Below, piece by piece: positions 50,702 to 62,149 of a stretch of DNA of 64,000 bases. The stretch comes from Variovorax guangxiensis. GTDB taxonomy: Bacteria > Pseudomonadota > Gammaproteobacteria > Burkholderiales > Burkholderiaceae_C. The notes under the pieces were generated by a model. It was not told the DNA's origin. It was given only the letters and a program-made list of their open reading frames with translations, and did no database searches. Position 1 is the stretch's first letter. Every line of letters starts with the position of its first letter. Position numbers and translations under genes: made by a program. Where the stretch lies: assembly GCF_003952165.1 (NCBI RefSeq), contig NZ_RXFT01000001.1, positions 620,001-684,000 of the forward strand, in the 5' to 3' direction.

Positions 50702-51349
50702 TCAGGCAGCCTGCGCGACGCTCTTCTGGTTCGCGGCTTCTGCCGTCGCCACCAGGATGTCGGCGCGGGCAGCCGCCAGGGCGCTGTTGCGGGCTTCGTC
50801 GCCCATCGCCACGCCCTCGGCGCGCACGATGCGCACGTCGGTGATGCCGAAGAACCCGAAGACTGCCTTGAGGTAGCTCTCCTGGTGTTCCATGGCCTGG
50901 CCGCCTTCGCTGGTCGAGTAGACGCCGCCGCGGCTGGAGGCCACGATGATGGTCTTGCCGCCGGCCAGGCCCACGGGGCCCTTGTCGGTGTACTTGAAGG
51001 TGCGGCCGACCTGACCGAGGCGGTCGATCCACGCCTTGAGCTGCGTCGGGATCGAGAAGTTGTAGAACGGCGTGCCGATGACGACCACGTCCGAAGCCAG
51101 GAACTGGCTCACGAGCTTTTCGGACAGGGCGTTTTCACGCGCCTGGGCTTCGGTGGGCTGGGCCTGCACGCCGACCTTGATGCCCAGCGCGTCGGCGCTG
51201 AAGTGCGGGGGGGCGTCGACGGACAGGTCGAGGTACTCCACGGTGGTGTCGGGGTGGGCGGCGCGCCATGCGGTCACGATCTCGGCCGAGAGCAGGCGCG
51301 AGGTCGAGTTGGTGCCGAGGATGCTGGAGTCGATGTGGAGCAGCTTCAT
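50702..51349 (-). CDS. azoR: FMN-dependent NADH-azoreductase AzoR
   Basis: 215 residues. [24 protein letters not shown] is the FMN phosphate site; [52 protein letters not shown] carries the family motifs. It reduces azo bonds and quinones by two-electron transfer in the cytoplasm. The ATG at 51349 is preferred to the in-frame start three codons upstream. It is divergent from a LysR gene with a candidate operator between them. Confidence 0.93.
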   Translation of the reverse strand: MKLLHIDSSILGTNSTSRLLSAEIVTAWRAAHPDTTVEYLDLSVDAPPHFSADALGIKVGVQAQPTEAQARENALSEKLVSQFLASDVVVIGTPFYNFSIPTQLKAWIDRLGQVGRTFKYTDKGPVGLAGGKTIIVASSRGGVYSTSEGGQAMEHQESYLKAVFGFFGITDVRIVRAEGVAMGDEARNSALAAARADILVATAEAANQKSVAQAA

Positions 51350-51413
51350 TTCAATCAATCACTTTCTGTGTTGGCTGTCGGCACTCAAAATCGGCCGGCG
51401 ATGGCGTAATTCT

Positions 51414-51449
51414 ATTTTTGGGTCGAGTTGCCGATAAGTAGCCAAAAAT
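51414..51449. promoter_or_regulatory. Inverted repeat between azoR and its divergent LysR gene
   Basis: ATTTTTGG (51414-51421), a 20-base spacer and CCAAAAAT (51442-51449) form an inverted repeat in the 127 bp divergent gap. LysR regulators bind such interrupted dyads next to their own gene, so this is a fair candidate operator for control of azoR and the regulator. Confidence 0.45.
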
Positions 51450-51476
51450 TGCATAGATCGTTCTGATTGCAGGACA

Positions 51477-52400
51477 ATGGCCGCCATGCAGGACCTCAAC
51501 GACATGGTTTTCTTTGCCGAAGTGGCCGAACGCGGCGGCTTCGCGGCCGCCAGCCGGGCCTTGGGCATTCCCAAGTCGCGGCTCTCGCGGCGGGTGGCGG
51601 AGCTGGAAGAGCGCCTCGGCGTGCAGCTGATGCAGCGCAGCACCCGGCGGCTGTCGCTCACGCCGGCCGGCGAGATCTACCTGCGGCACGCTTCCGCGAT
51701 GCGCGACGCGGCGCAGGCGGCGGCCGAGGCGGTGGCGCAGGTGCAGACCGAGCCCAGCGGGCTGGTGCGGCTGAGCTGCCCGGTCACTATCGCGCACAGC
51801 GGCCTGGCGCAGCTGATGCCGGTGTTCATGGAGCGCTACCCTGCGGTGCGCATCGACATGAAGGTGATCAACCGGCCGGTGGACCTGATCGAGGAGGGCA
51901 TCGACATCGCGCTGCGCGTGCGGCCGGCCATCGAGGACAGCACGGTGCTGGTGGCCAAGACCTTCGGCTACAGCCGGGGCGTGCTGGTGGCGAGCCCGGG
52001 GCTGCTGGCGCGACACGGGCCGGTGCAGACGGTGGCCGACCTGGGGAAGCTGCCCACGGCGGCCATGTCGGTCAACGGGGAAGGGCGCAGCGACTGGCGG
52101 CTGGAAGGCCCGAACGGCGAGAGCCTCGTCCATTCGCATACGCCCCTCTATGTGGCCGACGACCTCGCCACGCTGCAGTTCGGCGCGCTGGGCGGCATCG
52201 GCGCGACCATGCTGCCCGACTACATGTGCCGTGCCGACGTGGAAGCCGGCCGTCTGGTACGGCTGCTGCCGGGCTGGGGGCCGCCGCCGGTGGTGGCGCA
52301 CATGGTGTTTCCGGCGCGGCGGGCGCTGGTGCCGGCGGTGCGCAAGCTGATCGATTTCCTGATGGAACACCTGCAGAGCGCAGACATGCGGATGTTCTAG
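51477..52400 (+). CDS. LysR-type transcriptional regulator
   Basis: 307 residues. N-terminal winged helix (LNDMVFFAEVAERGGFAAASRALGIPKSRLSRRVAELEERLGVQLMQRSTRRLSLTPAGEIY), then an effector-binding domain of the subgroup that often regulates oxidoreductases (VRIDMKVINRPVDLIEEGIDIALRV, GALGGIGATMLPDYM). It is divergent from azoR and probably its regulator, responding to quinones or aromatics. A second ATG three codons in (51486) is an equally good start. Confidence 0.92.
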   Translation: MAAMQDLNDMVFFAEVAERGGFAAASRALGIPKSRLSRRVAELEERLGVQLMQRSTRRLSLTPAGEIYLRHASAMRDAAQAAAEAVAQVQTEPSGLVRLSCPVTIAHSGLAQLMPVFMERYPAVRIDMKVINRPVDLIEEGIDIALRVRPAIEDSTVLVAKTFGYSRGVLVASPGLLARHGPVQTVADLGKLPTAAMSVNGEGRSDWRLEGPNGESLVHSHTPLYVADDLATLQFGALGGIGATMLPDYMCRADVEAGRLVRLLPGWGPPPVVAHMVFPARRALVPAVRKLIDFLMEHLQSADMRMF

Positions 52401-52531
52401 CGCCCGGCCGATCTGGGGCCGGGTTGCCCTCGTTATGCGGAAAACGTCATATCCAAACAAGCAGATATTCGTTTGGCATTGAAGCAAGGGTTCGCACAAT
52501 CCGGGACTCCCATCCCCATCCAGGAGCGATC
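52401..52531 (+). promoter_or_regulatory. Promoter region of the peroxiredoxin gene with an inverted repeat
   Basis: AT-richer gap with CCAAAC (52453-52458), 12 bases, GTTTGG (52471-52476). The dyad could be a regulator site for the peroxide-defence gene downstream. I could not match it to a known consensus such as that of OxyR. Confidence 0.35.
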
Positions 52532-53173
52532 ATGGCTACTCTGCGTCTAGGCGACACCGCCCCCAATTTCACCCAGGATTCCAGCGAAGGCCCCATCGAC
52601 TTCTACCAGTGGGCCGGCGATTCGTGGGTCGTGTTCTTCTCGCACCCCGCCGACTTCACGCCCGTGTGCACCACCGAACTCGGCAAGACCGCGGCGCTGT
52701 CGGGCGAATTCGCCAAGCGCGGCGTGAAGCCCATCGCGCTGAGCGTGGACCCGGCCACCAGGCACAAGGAGTGGATCGGGGACATCAACGACACGCAGAA
52801 CACCACGGTCAACTTCCCCATCATCGCGGACGCAGACCGCAAGGTGGCCGACCTGTACGACCTGATCCACCCGAACGCCTCGGCCACGGCCACCGTGCGC
52901 AGCGTGTTCATCATCGACCCGAAGAAGATCGTCCGCACGACCATCACCTACCCGGCGTCCACCGGCCGCAACTTCGACGAGATCCTGCGCGTGATCGACT
53001 CGCTGCAGCTCACCGACAGCCACAAGGTCGCCACGCCGGTGAACTGGAAGGACGGCGACGACGTGGTCATCATCCCGGCCATTCAAGACCCGGCCGAGCT
53101 CGCCGAGCGCTTCCCCAAGGGCTTCAAGGCCGTGCGCCCGTACCTGCGCATCACGCCGCAGCCGAACAAGTAA
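52532..53173 (+). CDS. 1-Cys peroxiredoxin (Prx6 type)
   Basis: 213 residues. The peroxidatic Cys lies in HPADFTPVCTTELGKTA. The long C-terminal arm (TPVNWKDGDDVVIIPAIQDPAELAERFPKGFKAVRPYLRITPQP) is typical of the Prx6 group, with PxxxTxxC and the distal Arg in SVDPATRHKEWIGDI. It reduces hydrogen peroxide and alkyl peroxides in the cytoplasm. The start has AGGAG upstream. It precedes the hydrolase and sulfate-uptake genes in the same direction. Confidence 0.94.
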   Translation: MATLRLGDTAPNFTQDSSEGPIDFYQWAGDSWVVFFSHPADFTPVCTTELGKTAALSGEFAKRGVKPIALSVDPATRHKEWIGDINDTQNTTVNFPIIADADRKVADLYDLIHPNASATATVRSVFIIDPKKIVRTTITYPASTGRNFDEILRVIDSLQLTDSHKVATPVNWKDGDDVVIIPAIQDPAELAERFPKGFKAVRPYLRITPQPNK

Positions 53174-53197
53174 GCAAGCGGGCAGGGCAGCTCGGTC

Positions 53198-53773
53198 ATG
53201 CAAACTCGTGTCGTCATCGTGCCCGGTTGGCGCGACTCCGGGCCCGGCCATTGGCAGAGCCTGTGGGAAGAGCGCATTCCGGGCGCAGCGCGCGTGGTGC
53301 AGGACGACTGGGCCTCGCCCAAGCGCGAAGCCTGGGTGAGCACGCTGGCCAGGCTGGTGCTCGACAGCCCCGGCCCGGTGGTGATCGCCGCGCACAGCCT
53401 GGGCTGCATCGCCACGGCGCACCTGCCGCCCGAGGCGGCTGCCCGCATCCGCGGCGCGCTGATGGTGGCGCCGGCCGACCCCGAACGCCGCGCCGTGCTC
53501 TCCGATTTCGCGCCCGTGCCTTATGCCGCGCTGCCGTACCGCAGCATCGTGGTGGCCAGCAGCAACGATCCGTACTGTCCGATCCGCTTGGCGGGCGCAT
53601 ATTCGCGCGCCTGGGGCAGCGAGTTCGTCCGGATGCAGAATGCGGGCCACATCAACATCGATTCGGGGCACGGGGACTGGCCGCTGGGCCTTGCCTTGCT
53701 CCAGTCGCTGACCGACGAGCCCGCCGCATGGTCGGCGGGCCGTGAATTTTCAGAGAACCTCGCAACTACATGA
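53198..53773 (+). CDS. RBBP9/YdeN-family alpha/beta hydrolase
   Basis: 191 residues. VVIVPGWRDSGPGHWQSLWEERIPGA and the nucleophile motif AAHSLGCIATAHL are family-typical, with Asp in SSNDPYCP and His in NAGHINIDSGHGDWPLG. It is a small serine hydrolase of unknown substrate. Its stop overlaps the start of the sulfate-binding protein gene by ATGA (53770-53773), so it is translated together with the sulfate importer, an unusual pairing. Confidence 0.9.
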   Translation: MQTRVVIVPGWRDSGPGHWQSLWEERIPGAARVVQDDWASPKREAWVSTLARLVLDSPGPVVIAAHSLGCIATAHLPPEAAARIRGALMVAPADPERRAVLSDFAPVPYAALPYRSIVVASSNDPYCPIRLAGAYSRAWGSEFVRMQNAGHINIDSGHGDWPLGLALLQSLTDEPAAWSAGREFSENLATT

Positions 53774-54786
53774 CTTCCAGAATCAAGACCTTCGTCGCCG
53801 TGCTCGCGCTGGCGTCCTCCGCACTCGCCGGCAGCACCGCCTTCGCACAGGGCACCTCGCTGCTGAACGCCTCCTACGACGTGGCGCGCGAGTTCTACAA
53901 GGACTACAACGCGGCCTTCGTGGCGCACTACAAGAAGGCCACCGGCAAGGACGTGAAGATCGACCAGTCGCACGGCGGCTCCAGCGCGCAGGCCCGCGCG
54001 GTGGCCGACGGCCTCGACGCCGACGTGGTGACGATGAACACCTCCACCGACATCGATTTCCTCGCCAACGCCGGCGTGGTCGCGAAGGACTGGAACAAGA
54101 AGTTCCCCGAGAACGCATCGCCGACCACGTCGACCATGCTGTTCCTGGTGCGCAACGGCAACCCCAAGGGCATCAAGGACTGGGACGACCTGGTCAAGCC
54201 CGGCGTGCAGGTCGTGATCGTCAACCCCAAGACCGGCGGCAACGGCCGCTACGCCTACCTGGCCGCCTGGGGCTACATCAAGAAGAAGGGCGGCACCGAC
54301 GCCCAGGCCGCCGAGTTCGTGGGCAAGCTCTTCAAGAACGTGCCGGTGCTGGCACGCGGCGGGCGCGACGCGACCACCGCCTTCCTGCAGCGCAACATCG
54401 GCGACGCACTGATCACCTTCGAATCGGAAGTGGTCTCCATCGACCGCGAATTCGGCACCGGTAAGGTCGACTCGGTCTATCCGTCGATCAGCATCGTGGC
54501 CGAGAACCCGGTGGCCGTGGTCGAGCGCACCGTCAAGAAGAAGGGCACGGGCGAGCTCGCCAAGGCCTACCTCGACTGGCTGTATTCCGAAGAAGCGCAG
54601 GAAATCGCCGCCAAGCACGCGCTGCGCCCGCGTTCGCAGACGGTGCTCAAGAAATACGCCGCGACCTTCAAGCCGCTGCAGCTCTTCACGGTGCAGGAAC
54701 TCTTCGGCAGCCTCGGTGAAGCGCAGAAGGTGCACTTCAACGACGGCGGCCAGTTCGACAAGCTGTACACCCCTGGCGGCAGGTAA
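53770..54786 (+). CDS. sbp: Periplasmic sulfate-binding protein (Sbp/CysP family), copy 2
   Basis: 338 residues. The signal peptide is FVAVLALASSALAGSTAFA-QGT. The mature protein shows [82 protein letters not shown] and TAFLQRNIGDALITFESEV. It is a paralogue of the protein at 29215. The stop TAA is directly followed by the cysT ATG (54787). It binds sulfate or thiosulfate for CysTWA. Confidence 0.95.
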   Translation: MTSRIKTFVAVLALASSALAGSTAFAQGTSLLNASYDVAREFYKDYNAAFVAHYKKATGKDVKIDQSHGGSSAQARAVADGLDADVVTMNTSTDIDFLANAGVVAKDWNKKFPENASPTTSTMLFLVRNGNPKGIKDWDDLVKPGVQVVIVNPKTGGNGRYAYLAAWGYIKKKGGTDAQAAEFVGKLFKNVPVLARGGRDATTAFLQRNIGDALITFESEVVSIDREFGTGKVDSVYPSISIVAENPVAVVERTVKKKGTGELAKAYLDWLYSEEAQEIAAKHALRPRSQTVLKKYAATFKPLQLFTVQELFGSLGEAQKVHFNDGGQFDKLYTPGGR

Positions 54787-55674
54787 ATGAGCGGCGCTGT
54801 TACTTCGGCGCTCCCGTCGGCGGGAGCGCCTTTTTCTCGTGCCAACCGGGCAGGCGGCGCCAAGCGCGTGCTGCCCGGTTTCCACATCACGCTGGGCTTT
54901 TCGATTCTCTATCTGAGCCTGATCGTGCTGATCCCGCTGTCGGCGCTGGTCTTCAAGACCTTCACGCTGAGCTGGGAGCAGTTCTGGGTGGCTGTGACCG
55001 CGCCGCGCGTGATGGCTTCCTACCGGCTGACCTTCGGCGCATCGCTGCTGGCCGCCATCGTGAACGCTGTGTTCGGCCTGCTGGTGGCCTGGGTGCTGGT
55101 GCGCTACAAGTTTCCGGGCAAGCGCATCGTCGACGCGCTGGTCGATCTGCCTTTCGCGCTGCCCACGGCCGTGGCCGGCATTTCGCTGACCGCGCTGCTC
55201 GCGGGCAACGGCTGGATCGGCCAGCTGCTGGAGCCGCACGGCATCAAGCTGGCTTTCACGCCGGCGGGCGTGGTGATCGCGCTGATCTTCATCGGGCTGC
55301 CCTTCGTGGTGCGCACGGTGCAGCCGGTGCTGGAAGACGCCGAGAAGGAACTGGAAGAAGCCGCCACCTCGCTGGGCGCGACGCGTCTGCAGACCTTCAC
55401 CAAGGTGATCTTCCCGTCGATCGCGCCTGCGCTGCTGACGGGCTTTGCCATGGCCTTCGCCCGCGCCATCGGCGAGTACGGCTCGGTGATCTTCATCGCC
55501 GGCAACATGCCGATGATCTCGGAGATCACGCCGCTCATCATCATCGGCAAGCTGGAGCAGTACGACTACGCGGGCGCCACCGCGGTCGCGCTGGTGATGC
55601 TCGTCATTTCCTTCGTGCTGCTGCTGGTCATCAACGGCCTGCAGGCATGGCAGCGCCGTCGCGGAGGGGCCTGA
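54787..55674 (+). CDS. cysT: Sulfate/thiosulfate ABC transporter permease CysT (CysU)
   Basis: 295 residues, about six membrane helices. [31 protein letters not shown] starts the membrane part. The coupling loop is [53 protein letters not shown], which is CysT-like. The gene starts on the base after the sbp stop and ends one base before cysW. Confidence 0.95.
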   Translation: MSGAVTSALPSAGAPFSRANRAGGAKRVLPGFHITLGFSILYLSLIVLIPLSALVFKTFTLSWEQFWVAVTAPRVMASYRLTFGASLLAAIVNAVFGLLVAWVLVRYKFPGKRIVDALVDLPFALPTAVAGISLTALLAGNGWIGQLLEPHGIKLAFTPAGVVIALIFIGLPFVVRTVQPVLEDAEKELEEAATSLGATRLQTFTKVIFPSIAPALLTGFAMAFARAIGEYGSVIFIAGNMPMISEITPLIIIGKLEQYDYAGATAVALVMLVISFVLLLVINGLQAWQRRRGGA

Positions 55675-55675
55675 C

Positions 55676-56578
55676 ATGAGCGCACCAACCAAAGTCGTTC
55701 GCCGTGCTCAGGCCGGCACCACCGAAGCCGCCTGGGTGCGCTGGCTGCTGATCGGCCTCGCGCTCGGGTTCATGTTCCTGTTCCTCGTGCTGCCGCTGGC
55801 CGCCGTGGCGACCGAGGCGCTGCGCAAGGGCGTCACCGCCTACCTCGAAGCGCTGAAGGAACCCGATGCCTGGAGCGCCATCCGTCTCACGCTGATCACG
55901 GCCGCCATCGCGGTGCCGATGAACCTGGTGTTCGGCGTGGCCGGCGCCTGGGCTATCGCCAAGTTCGAGTTCCGCGGCAAGGCGCTGCTGACCACGCTGG
56001 TCGACCTGCCGTTCGCGGTGTCGCCGGTGGTGGCGGGCCTGATCTACGTGCTGGTGTTCGGCGCACAGGGCTGGCTGGGCCCGTGGCTGGCCGAGCACGA
56101 CATCAAGATCATCTTCGCCGTGCCCGGCATCGTGCTGGCGACCGTGTTCGTGACCTTCCCGTTCATCGCGCGCGAGCTCGTGCCGCTGATGCAGGCGCAG
56201 GGCACCGACGAGGAGCAGGCCGCCATCGTGCTCGGCGCGACCGGCTGGCAGACCTTCTGGCGCGTGACGCTGCCCAACATCAAGTGGGGCCTGCTGTACG
56301 GCGTCATTTTGTGCAACGCGCGCGCCATGGGCGAGTTCGGCGCGGTGTCGGTGGTGTCCGGCCACATCCGCGGCCAGACCAACACCATGCCGCTGCATGT
56401 GGAAGTGCTCTACAACGAATACCAGTCGGTGGCCGCCTTCGCCGTGGCCTCGCTGCTGGCGATCCTGGCGCTGGTCACGTTGGTGATCAAGTCGGTGATC
56501 GAATGGCGCCACGAGCGCGAGATGAAGGCCATTGCCGAGCTGCCCCCGGAACGCCCCCCTGAAGCCACCGCGGCCTGA
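55676..56578 (+). CDS. cysW: Sulfate/thiosulfate ABC transporter permease CysW
   Basis: 300 residues, about six membrane helices. [30 protein letters not shown] opens the membrane domain. The coupling loop is [71 protein letters not shown], a CysW signature. It pairs with CysT in the sulfate channel. It starts one base after cysT. Confidence 0.95.
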   Translation: MSAPTKVVRRAQAGTTEAAWVRWLLIGLALGFMFLFLVLPLAAVATEALRKGVTAYLEALKEPDAWSAIRLTLITAAIAVPMNLVFGVAGAWAIAKFEFRGKALLTTLVDLPFAVSPVVAGLIYVLVFGAQGWLGPWLAEHDIKIIFAVPGIVLATVFVTFPFIARELVPLMQAQGTDEEQAAIVLGATGWQTFWRVTLPNIKWGLLYGVILCNARAMGEFGAVSVVSGHIRGQTNTMPLHVEVLYNEYQSVAAFAVASLLAILALVTLVIKSVIEWRHEREMKAIAELPPERPPEATAA

Positions 56579-56601
56579 GAGAGAGTGAGAGAGAAGAAAT
56601 C

Positions 56602-57683
<1,082 letters not shown>

Positions 57684-57699
<16 letters not shown>

Positions 57700-58199
57700 T
57701 CGATTGGTACTTCGGCGCGCCGCGCCGCGCGTTCGGGCTGATCTGCCTGGCCTGTGTCCTGATGCTGGCCTTCGGGCTCTACCTGCAGCACGTGGTCGGG
57801 CTCGAACCCTGTCCCATGTGCATCGTGCAGCGGTACGCGCTGGTGCTGGTGGCGCTGTTCACCGGACTGGCCGGCGTGTTCCGCAACGTGGGCCTGCGTG
57901 TGGTGAGCGGCGTGCTGGCGCTGCTGGCCGCTTTCGGCGGCGCCTACACGGCGGCCTCGCAGAGCTGGCTGCAGTGGTATCCGCCCGAAGTCGTCACCTG
58001 CGGGCGCGACCTCTACGGGATGATCGAGACCTTCCCTCTGAAGCGCGCTCTGCCGATGATCTTCCGCGGCGGCGGCGACTGCTCGAAAGTCGACTGGTCG
58101 CTCTTCGGCCTGACGCTGGCGAACTGGTCGTTCATCGCGTTCGTGGTTCTCTCGCTGATGCTGATCACGCTGCTGGTTCGCTCGCGTCGCGCGCGCTGA
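57684..58199 (+). CDS. dsbB: Disulfide bond formation protein DsbB
   Basis: 171 residues, four membrane helices. The first periplasmic redox pair is [13 protein letters not shown] and the second pair is the Cys of [11 protein letters not shown] and of [10 protein letters not shown]. It reoxidises DsbA and passes electrons to quinone. The start is a TTG: either 57684, overlapping cysA by 16 bp, or 57696. Both lack a strong ribosome site. Coupling to the sulfate importer is curious but fits a cysteine/thiol theme. Confidence 0.9.
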
Positions 58200-58214
58200 G
58201 ACGGTCGCGCAAAG

Positions 58215-58242
58215 AAAACGCCGCCCGACGGGCGGCGTTTTT
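58215..58242 (+). terminator. Rho-independent terminator after dsbB
   Basis: Stem AAAACGCCGCCC-GAC-GGGCGGCGTTTT followed by T. It ends the sbp-cysTWA-dsbB unit, and the symmetric A-tract may also serve the convergent gene at 58274. Confidence 0.9.
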
Positions 58243-58273
58243 GCGTTCTCGAAGACAGCGAGGCGGATTCGCC

Positions 58274-58624
58274 TCAGTTGAACCAGCCCTGGCCCGAGAA
58301 GCCGCAAGCCATTTCTTCCAGCAGGCTGCGCCAGTACCAGCGGGCCGAGCAGCTGTTGACCATCGCGGTGTTCATGGGCTGAGCCGTTTCGGTCTTGGCG
58401 GCAGGTGCGACGAAGCTCAGCAAGTCCTGCTGGGCCGAAACCTCTTCCACCTTCGTCTTCGACGTGGGCGCGCCGACGCTGGCGACGACGCCCGTCGTCC
58501 GCAGCATGTCGCTGTCCTGCGGGGTATGGGCCGCGCCCGCAATACCGCTGAAAGCCAGCAGCGTCGCAATTGCACCGGCCAGGGCTGCATTGCGCAGCAG
58601 CGTGTTCGACTGTTTGAATTTCAT
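58274..58624 (-). CDS. Small exported protein of unknown function, 116 residues
   Basis: I do not recognise the family. A signal peptide (LLRNAALAGAIATLLAFSGIAGAA) gives a mature protein of about 87 residues. It has a polar middle (HTPQDSDMLRTTGVVASVGAPTSKTKVEEV) and a C-terminal part with two Cys (NSCSARWYWRSLLEEMACGFSGQGWF), which could form a disulfide. That is fitting next to dsbB, with which it converges. The ATG at 58624 was chosen because it starts the signal peptide. Confidence 0.65.
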   Translation of the reverse strand: MKFKQSNTLLRNAALAGAIATLLAFSGIAGAAHTPQDSDMLRTTGVVASVGAPTSKTKVEEVSAQQDLLSFVAPAAKTETAQPMNTAMVNSCSARWYWRSLLEEMACGFSGQGWFN

Positions 58625-58988
58625 GGTCGTTTCCCTCAGTTGAATACGTCGGAAAAGTGATGCCCCGGCCGCGAAAAAAGATATTCGCGGGCCCATTGGC
58701 ATCTGCTGTGGCGGGCGGCTTTCAGTGCGCTACCCAATTGCCAATGTAGGAGGGCAATTCGCGTGCACACAGTGCCTAAAGTCACGATCCGGCCGGGGTG
58801 TGAGCCGCAGTGCGTTCCCTTGTAAGAGGATGGTGTCAATGCACTGCGCGGGTCTTTAAAAGTCCTTCAGCAAACGCGGCTAGGATCGTGCGAAAACCGT
58901 GGAGCTTCTCCGGAACTTCCTTTCCGGCGCCGAATTCTTCTTGAAGGAAAAGCGGCCCGCCCCGGAGCCTTTCATCCATTCCTTCCGC
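58625..58988. promoter_or_regulatory. 364 bp divergent intergenic region
   Basis: No gene seen. It should hold the promoters of the small exported protein (minus) and the macAB efflux operon (plus). An inverted repeat AATTGCC (58736-58742), 10 bases, GGCAATT (58753-58759) is a possible regulator site. The stretch around 58850-58870 (TTTAAAAGTCC) is AT-richer. Confidence 0.4.
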
Positions 58989-60155
58989 ATGCCCAATAAC
59001 CCACCCCGGCGATCGCGCAAATACCTGATCGGCATTGCCGTTTTCATCGTGCTGGTCGTCATCGCCTCTTCATGGCTGCGGCCGGCGAAAAAAAGCGAAT
59101 ACCTCACCGCCACGGTGCAGCGCACCGATCTCGAGAACGCGGTGCTCGCCACCGGCGTGCTGCAGGCGCTCAAGCAGGTGGAGGTGGGTGCTCAGGTGAG
59201 CGGCCAGCTCAAGTCGCTGAAGGTAGTGCTCGGGCAGACGGTGAAGAAGGGCGACTGGCTCGCAGAGATCGACCCCGTCATCTCGCAGAACACCCTGGCG
59301 CAGGAGCAGGCCAGGCTCGACAACCTGCAGGCGCAGAAGCTCGCGAAGGAAGTGCGCGTCAAGCAGGCGCAGCTCACCTGGACCCGGCAGCAGGAAATGC
59401 TCGCGCAGGACGCCGCCGCCAGGCAGGACATGGAGAGCGCCGACGCTGAACTGCGTGCGCTGCGTGCAGACGCGGTATCGCTCGAAGCGCAGATCCGCCA
59501 GCAGAAGCTGGCTGTCGCCTCGGCGCAGCAGAACCTCTCTTACACGCGCATCGTCGCGCCCATCGACGGCGACGTGGTTTCCATCAACACGCTCGAAGGC
59601 CAGACCGTGGTCGCCGCCTTCCAGGTGCCCACGCTGATGAAGCTGGCCGACTTGTCGACCATGACCGTGAAGGCGCAGGTGTCGGAAGCCGACGTGGTGC
59701 GCGTGAAGCCGGGGCAGCCGGTGTACTTCACCATCCTCGGCGACCCCGACAAGCGCTACCACGGCACCTTGCGCGCGGTGCAGCCGTCGCCCGAGAAGAT
59801 CAACAACGCCGTGTTCTTCAACGCGCTGTTCGACGTGCCCAACCCCGACCGCACGCTGCGCGTGGACATGACGGCGCAGGTCGCGATCCTGCTGGGCGAA
59901 GCGAAACAGGCGCTGACGGTGCCGTTGACCGCACTGGGCGCGCGCGACAAGGAAGGCCGTCAGGAGGTGCGCGTGCTCAAGCCCGATCAGACCGTGGAGA
60001 CGCGCAAGGTGCGCGTCGGCATCTCCAACAACTTCCAGGCGCAGGTGCTCGAAGGCCTGAAGGAGGGCGACAGCGTCATCACCGGCGACGCTTCGGCGGT
60101 ACCCGAGCGCGGCGAGACCGCCGACAACGGCGGCGGACGGGGCAAGCCTCAATGA
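58989..60155 (+). CDS. macA: MacA-like periplasmic adaptor (membrane fusion) protein
   Basis: 388 residues. An N-terminal membrane anchor (KYLIGIAVFIVLVVIASSWLRPA), a lipoyl-like domain (VEVGAQVSGQLKSLKVVLGQTVKKGDWLAEID), a long coiled-coil hairpin (about residues 95-185, LAQEQARLDNLQAQKLAKEV onward), then beta-barrel and membrane-proximal domains (LSYTRIVAPIDGDVVSINTLEGQTV). It joins MacB to an outer-membrane channel. The ATG at 58989 is preferred. An alternative GTG at 58899 would add 30 residues. It overlaps macB by ATGA. Confidence 0.92.
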   Translation: MPNNPPRRSRKYLIGIAVFIVLVVIASSWLRPAKKSEYLTATVQRTDLENAVLATGVLQALKQVEVGAQVSGQLKSLKVVLGQTVKKGDWLAEIDPVISQNTLAQEQARLDNLQAQKLAKEVRVKQAQLTWTRQQEMLAQDAAARQDMESADAELRALRADAVSLEAQIRQQKLAVASAQQNLSYTRIVAPIDGDVVSINTLEGQTVVAAFQVPTLMKLADLSTMTVKAQVSEADVVRVKPGQPVYFTILGDPDKRYHGTLRAVQPSPEKINNAVFFNALFDVPNPDRTLRVDMTAQVAILLGEAKQALTVPLTALGARDKEGRQEVRVLKPDQTVETRKVRVGISNNFQAQVLEGLKEGDSVITGDASAVPERGETADNGGGRGKPQ

Positions 60156-62149
60156 CGCAGCCGCTGCTCAGCCTGCGCGGCATCGGCCGCAGCTTTCCCT
60201 CGGGCGAGCAGGAAGTGCAGGTGCTGAAGGACGTGAACCTCGACGTCGGCAGCGGCGAAATGCTGGCCATCGTCGGCGCCTCGGGTTCGGGCAAGTCGAC
60301 GCTGATGAACATCCTGGGCTGCCTCGACCGGCCGAGCACGGGCTCCTACACCGTTTCCGGCCAGGACGTGGGGGCGCTCGACAGCGACGCGCTGGCCGAA
60401 CTGCGGCGCGAGCACTTCGGCTTCATCTTCCAGCGCTATCACCTGATGCAGCACCTGACGGCCACCGGCAACGTCGAGGTGCCCGCCGTGTACGCCGGCA
60501 CCGACGGCCAGGCGCGCGACTCGCGTGCGCGCCAGCTGCTCGCTCGGCTGGGCCTGGGCGACCGCACCGAGCACCGGCCGAGCCAGCTCTCGGGCGGGCA
60601 GCAGCAGCGCGTGAGCATCGCGCGCGCGCTCATGAACGGCGGGCAGGTGATCCTGGCCGACGAGCCGACCGGCGCGCTCGACAGCCGCAGCGGTCAGGAG
60701 GTGATCGGCATCCTGCGCGAGCTGCACGCGCAGGGCCACACGATCATCATCGTGACGCACGACATGCAGGTGGCGAGCTGCACCGAGCGCATCATCGAGA
60801 TCGCCGACGGCGTGATCGTAGGCGACAGGCCGAACGTGCCGAGTGTGCCGACCGTGGCGGCCCCGGCGCAGGAGGCTTCGCAGGCCGAAGGCGAACCTCC
60901 GGCTGCGATGACGAAGCCCGGGCTGGGCATCGCCCGCTTCAACACCGGCTGGGCCCGCTTCGCGGAAGCCTTCCGCATGGCCTGGCGCTCGATGATGGCG
61001 CACCGCATGCGCACGGCGCTCACCATGCTGGGCATCATCATCGGCATCACTTCGGTGGTGTCGATCGTGGCGATAGGAGAGGGCGCCAAGCGCTACGTGC
61101 TGTCGGACATCCGCGCCATCGGCACCAACACGCTCGATGTGTACCCGGGCCGCGACTTCGGCGACGACAAGGCGTCGAGCATCCGCACGCTGATACCTCC
61201 CGACCTCGACGCCATCGCGGCGCAGCCCTACGTTCACAGCGTGACGCCCGTGACCTCGCGCAGCCTGCGGCTGCGCTACCGCAGCGTGGACATCAACGGC
61301 ACGGTCAACGGCGTGAGCGACAGTTTCTTTCGCGTGCGCGACATGCAGATGGCCAGCGGCGCGGCCTTCACCGCCTCCGACGTGCGCCACCAGTCGCAGG
61401 TGGTTGTTATCGACCAGAACACGCGGCGCAAGCTGTTTCCCGACGGAACCGAGCCGGTGGGCAAGATCATCCTCGTAGGCAGCCTGCCATGCACGGTGAT
61501 CGGCGTGGCGCAGGAGAAGAAGACGGTGTTCGGCGACGGCAACAAGTCGCTCAACCTCTGGCTGCCCTACAGCACGGGCGCGAGCCGGCTCTTCGGGCAG
61601 CAGCATTTCGACAACATCACGGTGCGCATCCGCGACGACCAGCCCACCAAGGCGGCCGAGGACAGCATCGTCAAGCTGCTCACGCTGCGCCACGGCACAA
61701 AGGATTTCTTCACCTTCAACATGGACAGCATCGTCAAGACGGCGGAACGCACCAGCCAGTCGCTGACGCTGCTGCTGTCGCTCATCGCGGTGATCTCGCT
61801 GGTGGTGGGCGGCATCGGCGTGATGAACATCATGCTGGTGTCGGTGACCGAGCGCACGCGCGAGATCGGCATCCGCATGGCCGTGGGCGCGCGCCAGAGC
61901 GACGTGCTGCAGCAGTTCCTGACCGAGGCGGTGCTGGTGTGCCTGGTGGGTGGCCTGATCGGCGTGACGCTCTCGTACGGCATCAGCTTCCTGTTCTCGC
62001 TTCTCGTCAAGCAATGGCAGATGATCTTTTCAATCGGCGCCGTGGTTTCGGCGTTTCTCTGTGCATCGCTGATCGGCGTGCTGTTCGGCTACCTGCCGGC
62101 GCGCAACGCGGCGCGGCTGGACCCCATCGAGGCGCTGGCTCGTGAGTAA
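60152..62149 (+). CDS. macB: MacB-like ABC transporter, ATPase-permease fusion
   Basis: 665 residues. N-terminal ATPase: Walker [13 protein letters not shown], signature [15 protein letters not shown], Walker [14 protein letters not shown] linker leads to the membrane domain with four helices: TM1 ([25 protein letters not shown]), a large periplasmic domain, then TM2-4 ([44 protein letters not shown] and onward). It exports macrolides, lipopeptides or siderophore-type molecules by a mechanotransmission cycle. It overlaps macA by ATGA and the next gene by 8 bp. Confidence 0.94.
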   Translation: MTQPLLSLRGIGRSFPSGEQEVQVLKDVNLDVGSGEMLAIVGASGSGKSTLMNILGCLDRPSTGSYTVSGQDVGALDSDALAELRREHFGFIFQRYHLMQHLTATGNVEVPAVYAGTDGQARDSRARQLLARLGLGDRTEHRPSQLSGGQQQRVSIARALMNGGQVILADEPTGALDSRSGQEVIGILRELHAQGHTIIIVTHDMQVASCTERIIEIADGVIVGDRPNVPSVPTVAAPAQEASQAEGEPPAAMTKPGLGIARFNTGWARFAEAFRMAWRSMMAHRMRTALTMLGIIIGITSVVSIVAIGEGAKRYVLSDIRAIGTNTLDVYPGRDFGDDKASSIRTLIPPDLDAIAAQPYVHSVTPVTSRSLRLRYRSVDINGTVNGVSDSFFRVRDMQMASGAAFTASDVRHQSQVVVIDQNTRRKLFPDGTEPVGKIILVGSLPCTVIGVAQEKKTVFGDGNKSLNLWLPYSTGASRLFGQQHFDNITVRIRDDQPTKAAEDSIVKLLTLRHGTKDFFTFNMDSIVKTAERTSQSLTLLLSLIAVISLVVGGIGVMNIMLVSVTERTREIGIRMAVGARQSDVLQQFLTEAVLVCLVGGLIGVTLSYGISFLFSLLVKQWQMIFSIGAVVSAFLCASLIGVLFGYLPARNAARLDPIEALARE

